Positions 61,407-64,000 of a stretch of 64,000 nucleotides of DNA are shown here, one piece after another; the stretch's first letter is position 1; every line of letters begins with the position of its first letter. A model generated the notes under the pieces. That model saw only the letters and a list, made by a program, of their open reading frames with translations, had not been told where the DNA came from and did no database searches. Location: contig NZ_JBEPJZ010000001.1 of NCBI RefSeq assembly GCF_040496035.1, positions 1,302,001-1,366,000 on the forward strand. The letters run 5' to 3'. The position numbers and the translations under genes are program-made. The DNA is from Agromyces sp. SYSU T00194. GTDB lineage: Bacteria > Actinomycetota > Actinomycetes > Actinomycetales > Microbacteriaceae.

Positions 61407-61778
61407 TCAGCGGTCGGCGCGGAGCGCGGCCCGGGCGTAGTCGAGGGCCGCGCCCTCGCCGACGCCGAGCTGGGCCATGCGGTCGGCGAAGGCGGATGCC
61501 GCGAGCTGCGCCTGCTGCGCGGTCGGATCGCCCGTCGCCGAGACGAAGGTGCCGTTGCGGCCGCGCGTCTCGATGACCGCGTCGGTCTCGAGCGCGCGGT
61601 ACGCCTTCGCGACCGTGTTCACCGCGAGGCCGAGGTCTGCGGCCAGCGCGCGGACGGTCGGGAGCTTCGTGCCCGCGGCGAGGTCACCGGCGCGGACGGC
61701 GTCGCGCACCTGCATCCGGATCTGCTCGAAGGGCGGGGTGGACGCGTCGGGATCGACGGTGACGGCCAGCACGGGCAT
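61407..61778 (-). CDS. GntR family regulator, YtrA-type short form
   Basis: A 123-residue winged-helix protein: PPFEQIRMQVRDAVRAGDLAAG opens the GntR domain, followed by KLPTVRALAADLGLAVNTVAKAYRAL and TRGRNGTFV. Only a short helical tail remains for dimerisation, as in YtrA regulators of ABC transporters. It begins 8 nt after the Lrp-like gene stop and is likely cotranscribed with it. Its target genes are not visible nearby. Confidence 0.88.
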   Translation of the reverse strand: MPVLAVTVDPDASTPPFEQIRMQVRDAVRAGDLAAGTKLPTVRALAADLGLAVNTVAKAYRALETDAVIETRGRNGTFVSATGDPTAQQAQLAASAFADRMAQLGVGEGAALDYARAALRADR

Positions 61779-61786
61779 CCGCCCAC

Positions 61787-62224
61787 TCAGTCGCGGGGCC
61801 GGTTGACCAGCCGCGAGAAGACGATCGCGCTGCGCGTGTGGTCGACGTTCGGGGCGACACGCAGGCGCTCGAGCGCGTCCTCGAGGCTCGTGATGTCGCG
61901 GGCGCGCATCTGCACGATCGCGTCGGCGCTGCCGGTGACCGTGCCGGCGTAGACCACCTCCGGAACGTTCTGCAGGATGCGCTGGAGCTCCTCGGGCGCG
62001 ACCGTGCCGCGGCAGAACAGCTCGACGTACGCCTCGGTGCTCATGCCGTCGACCGTCGGGTCGACCTGGATCGTGAACGCCCGGATGACGCCGTCTGCGA
62101 CGAGGCGGTCGACGCGGCGCTTCACCGCGGATGCGGACAGTCCGACGGTCGACCCGATGTCGCCGTAGCTCGCACGTGCGTTCTGACGCAGGAGGTCGAG
62201 GATGCTGCGATCGAGGTTGTCCAT
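61787..62224 (-). CDS. Lrp/AsnC family transcriptional regulator
   Basis: A 145-residue regulator. The N-terminal HTH is LDRSILDLLRQNARASYGDI and GLSASAVKRRVDRLVADGVI. The C-terminal RAM domain has EAYVELFCRGTVAPEELQRIL and VTGSADAIVQMRARDITSLE, the usual amino-acid sensing core. ATG 62224 has TACACT 7 nt upstream on the minus strand (leaderless type). It is divergent from the LLM oxidoreductase and near ddaH and putA, so it may sense an amino acid such as proline, arginine or citrulline. Target unproven. Confidence 0.9.
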   Translation of the reverse strand: MDNLDRSILDLLRQNARASYGDIGSTVGLSASAVKRRVDRLVADGVIRAFTIQVDPTVDGMSTEAYVELFCRGTVAPEELQRILQNVPEVVYAGTVTGSADAIVQMRARDITSLEDALERLRVAPNVDHTRSAIVFSRLVNRPRD

Positions 62225-62231
62225 GCGGGGG

Positions 62232-62237
62232 AGTGTA
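62232..62237 (-). promoter_or_regulatory. Leaderless-type -10 box
   Basis: TACACT on the minus strand, 7 nt before ATG 62224. Confidence 0.5.
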
Positions 62238-62422
62238 GGCGGGATCGTTGCGTCATGGGACCCCGCGACGCAGCATCTCGCGCGCTCGTGATCGAATCGA
62301 TGCAGAGTCGGGCGTCCGGCGGCACGGATCGCCCAGGTACCGCGACGCGTCGGCCGGAGGCATCCGGTCATCGGTGCCCGTCGATTGTGCACGAATCGAT
62401 TCGACGCCGGCCCGAATTCGCC

Positions 62423-62428
62423 TAGCGT
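62423..62428 (+). promoter_or_regulatory. Leaderless-type -10 box
   Basis: TAGCGT, then 7 nt, then ATG 62436. The palindrome CGAATCGATTCG at 62392-62403 lies just upstream of the -35 zone. Confidence 0.5.
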
Positions 62429-62435
62429 GGAACCC

Positions 62436-63230
62436 ATGCTGACTGACACCCCCGTACGCCTCGGCGTCCAGCTCCACCCGCAGCACACGACCGCCCAGCA
62501 GATGCGGGACGCGGTGCTGCGCTCGGAGGAGCTCGGCGTCGACATCGTCTTCAACTGGGACCACTTCTACCCGCTCTACGGCGAGGCCGACGGCCCGCAC
62601 TTCGAGTCGTGGACCCTGCTCGCCGCCTGGGCCGAGCAGACCGAGCGCGTCGAGCTCGGCGCGCTCGTGAACTGCAACAGCTACCGCAACCCCGACCTGC
62701 AGGCCGACATGGCCCGCACGATCGACCACATCAGCGCCAAGGGCGGCGAGGGCCGCTTCATCTTCGGCACCGGCTCGGGCTGGTTCGAGCGCGACTACGA
62801 CGAGTACGGCTACGACTTCGGCAGCGTCGGTTCGCGCCTCGACGACCTCACCGACGCGCTGCCGCGCATCGAGGCCCGCTGGGCGAAGCTCAACCCTGCG
62901 CCGACGCGCGACATCCCGGTGCTCATCGGCGGCAAGGGCGAGCAGAAGACGCTGAAGCTCGTGGCCAAGCACGCCGACGTCTGGCACAGCTTCGTCAAGC
63001 CCGACGAGATCGCGCACAAGGTCTCGGTCATCGACGCGTGGGGCGAGAAGGTCGGGCGCGACACGTCGGGCATCGTGGTCTCGAACGAGCTCGCGCGCGC
63101 CGACGACGAGAAGGCCGACGCGTACTACGACGCGGGCGTGCGCATGTTCACGCTCGGCCTCAACGGGCCCGACTACGACGTGACCGAGGTCAAGCGCTGG
63201 CTCGCCTGGCGCGACGCCAAGAACGCCTGA
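62436..63230 (+). CDS. LLM class F420-dependent oxidoreductase
   Basis: A 264-residue TIM-barrel protein of the luciferase-like monooxygenase superfamily. The opening RLGVQLHPQHTTAQQMRDAV, then GVDIVFNWDHFYPLYGEADGPHFESWTLLAAWAEQTERVELGALV and FIFGTGSGWFERDYDEYG, is typical of actinobacterial F420-dependent members. The length matches the family and no second domain is present. The substrate is unknown; F420 use is inferred from the subgroup pattern. A very strong terminator follows. Confidence 0.88.
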   Translation: MLTDTPVRLGVQLHPQHTTAQQMRDAVLRSEELGVDIVFNWDHFYPLYGEADGPHFESWTLLAAWAEQTERVELGALVNCNSYRNPDLQADMARTIDHISAKGGEGRFIFGTGSGWFERDYDEYGYDFGSVGSRLDDLTDALPRIEARWAKLNPAPTRDIPVLIGGKGEQKTLKLVAKHADVWHSFVKPDEIAHKVSVIDAWGEKVGRDTSGIVVSNELARADDEKADAYYDAGVRMFTLGLNGPDYDVTEVKRWLAWRDAKNA

Positions 63231-63241
63231 CCCGGGGTCGA

Positions 63242-63294
63242 GAGGCGCACGGATGCTGCGTGCCGACGCTGAGCACGCAGCATCCGTGCGCCTC
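63242..63294. terminator. Strong terminator with 22-bp stem
   Basis: Two perfectly complementary 22-bp arms (63242-63263 and 63273-63294) with a 9-nt loop follow the LLM gene. The stem contains GGATGC/GCATCC. Confidence 0.85.
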
Positions 63295-63340
63295 GATCGC
63301 TGTCGTGCAGCGCTCGGGCGTGTGACACTGGAAACGGCGT

Positions 63341-63425
63341 CCCGCACCGTCTGCGGGGCTCGAGGAGAGTGACCTGGTCCGCCGACACCCTGCGGCGTCG
63401 CCGCGGCTGCCGGTCCTCGCCGGCA
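63341..63425 (+). other. Structured leader upstream of ddaH
   Basis: Three consecutive hairpins lie in the leader: CCCGCA/TGCGGG (63341-63357), GCGGCGTCGCCGC (63392-63404) and TGCCGG/CCGGCA (63408-63425), followed by AGGAGG. They could form an attenuator or riboswitch-like leader. I could not match the known riboswitch classes I recall. Confidence 0.35.
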
Positions 63426-63460
63426 CCGTTGCACCGCCGCCGACGAGTGAAGGAGGCGCG

Positions 63461-64000
63461 ATGTCGATCGCCACAGACAACCCCACCGACGAGCAGGCCC
63501 TGACCACCGGCCCGGCCGGTTCCGGCGCCCTGGCCCGCACGACCGCCGCCCGCCCCGAGCGCAGGGCGGTGCGGAAGACGGTGCTGATGTGCCGCCCCGA
63601 GCACTTCACGGTGGTCTACCGCATCAACCCGTGGATGAACCCCGCCCTGCCGACCGACACGAGCCTCGCGGTGCAGCAGTGGCAGGCCCTGTACGACACG
63701 TACGTGCAGCTCGGCTACGACGTGCAGCTCATCGACCCGATCGCCGGGCTGCCCGACATGGTCTACGCGGCCAACGGCGGATTCGTGCTCGACGGCATCG
63801 CCTACGGCGCGAGCTTCACCCACCCCGAGCGGCAGGCCGAGGGCCCCGCCTACATGGACTGGTTCGATGCGGCCGGGTTCCGCGTGCACCGCCCGGTCGA
63901 GATCAACGAGGGGGAGGGCGACTTCCTGCTCGTCGGCGACGCGATCCTCGCCGGCACCGGCTTCCGCAGCGACTCCCGTTCGCACGAGGAGATCGGCCGG
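63461..64000 (+). CDS. ddaH: Dimethylarginine dimethylaminohydrolase (DDAH)-like amidinotransferase-family protein, C-terminus beyond window
   Basis: The first 180 residues of a guanidino-group-modifying enzyme. VLMCRPEHFTVVYRINPWMNP is the N-terminal repeat of the five-bladed pentein fold, DPIAGLPDMVYAANGGFVLD carries the conserved Asp in the substrate site, and NEGEGDFLLVGDAILAGTGFR contains the Glu-rich segment before the catalytic His. The catalytic His and Cys lie beyond 64000. A disordered ~35-residue N-terminus is extra. ATG 63461 follows AGGAGG. In actinobacteria such genes commonly sit next to ornithine aminotransferase; that neighbour would be outside the window. It may convert methylarginine to citrulline or act on a related compound. 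Confidence 0.85.
   Translation, partial: MSIATDNPTDEQALTTGPAGSGALARTTAARPERRAVRKTVLMCRPEHFTVVYRINPWMNPALPTDTSLAVQQWQALYDTYVQLGYDVQLIDPIAGLPDMVYAANGGFVLDGIAYGASFTHPERQAEGPAYMDWFDAAGFRVHRPVEINEGEGDFLLVGDAILAGTGFRSDSRSHEEIGR

Noticed and set aside
63341..63425. Known guanidine, glycine or TPP riboswitch before ddaH
   Set aside because: The conserved core sequences recalled for these classes are not present. Only generic hairpins are visible, so it is left as a structured leader.

Overview
The window is a gene-dense, very GC-rich stretch of an actinobacterial chromosome. The best guess for the host is a member of Microbacteriaceae (Agromyces/Microbacterium-like). This is an inference from four things: base composition and codon use; the constant recurrence of the heptamer GGATGCC/GGCATCC; the many apparently leaderless genes with a TANNNT box 6-7 nt before the start codon; and the gene set itself (prpDBC, a two-domain PutA, an NSS transporter with a MetS-like subunit, F420-type LLM oxidoreductases). 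I see no rRNA, tRNA, CRISPR array, transposase or phage gene. No gene-free stretch exceeds about 300 bases.

Layout. 1-2590: a VOC protein and MarR regulator facing away from a Cys-type sulfatase. 2594-9293: an oligopeptide-type ABC importer operon (binding protein, permease, a fused permease-ATPase, second ATPase) with a divergent LysR regulator. 9304-13313: an AhpD-like protein, then a GH78 alpha-L-rhamnosidase translationally coupled to a cupin. 13355-17976: a four-gene catabolic operon (amidohydrolase, ThDP enzyme, Ldh2-type dehydrogenase, quinone-oxidoreductase-like protein). 18197-21216: a siderophore-interacting-type flavoprotein, a tautomerase and an ABC exporter pair. 21394-24679: an NSS symporter with its small subunit and two membrane proteins. 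24688-31462: a five-gene operon joining an iron/phosphonate-class ABC importer to a TMADH-like Fe-S flavoenzyme and a metallo-beta-lactamase-fold hydrolase. 31683-34895: PEBP, GNAT, TrhO and a HIBCH-like enzyme.

35016-45982 holds the methylcitrate cycle genes prpD, prpB and prpC, but prpD is separated from prpBC by 7.3 kb. That interval carries two small membrane proteins, a glycosyltransferase divergent from a glycogen-debranching-type enzyme, and a P-type ATPase. 46096-51137 has a thioesterase, AI-2E-family transporter, SRPBCC protein, phytoene-desaturase-type oxidoreductase and two membrane proteins. 51169-53625 is the most accessory-looking part: a broken HAD gene, a 5'-truncated fragment resembling an immunity-protein family, and an intact two-gene HTH-regulator/Fic module with its own palindromic operator. 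53630-56306 is a TetR-controlled efflux cassette with two identical operators. 56399-61343 is putA with a divergent LysR gene. 61407-64000 carries Lrp and GntR regulators, an LLM oxidoreductase and the start of a ddaH-like gene behind a structured leader.

Sequence-level themes worth following are: leaderless TANNNT starts at about fifteen genes; tandem repeats that duplicate a gene's stop codon so that all three forward frames are closed; head-to-head GGATGCC palindromes around one gene; and several clean operator palindromes. No experimental or database evidence was available. Family names come from motif recognition.
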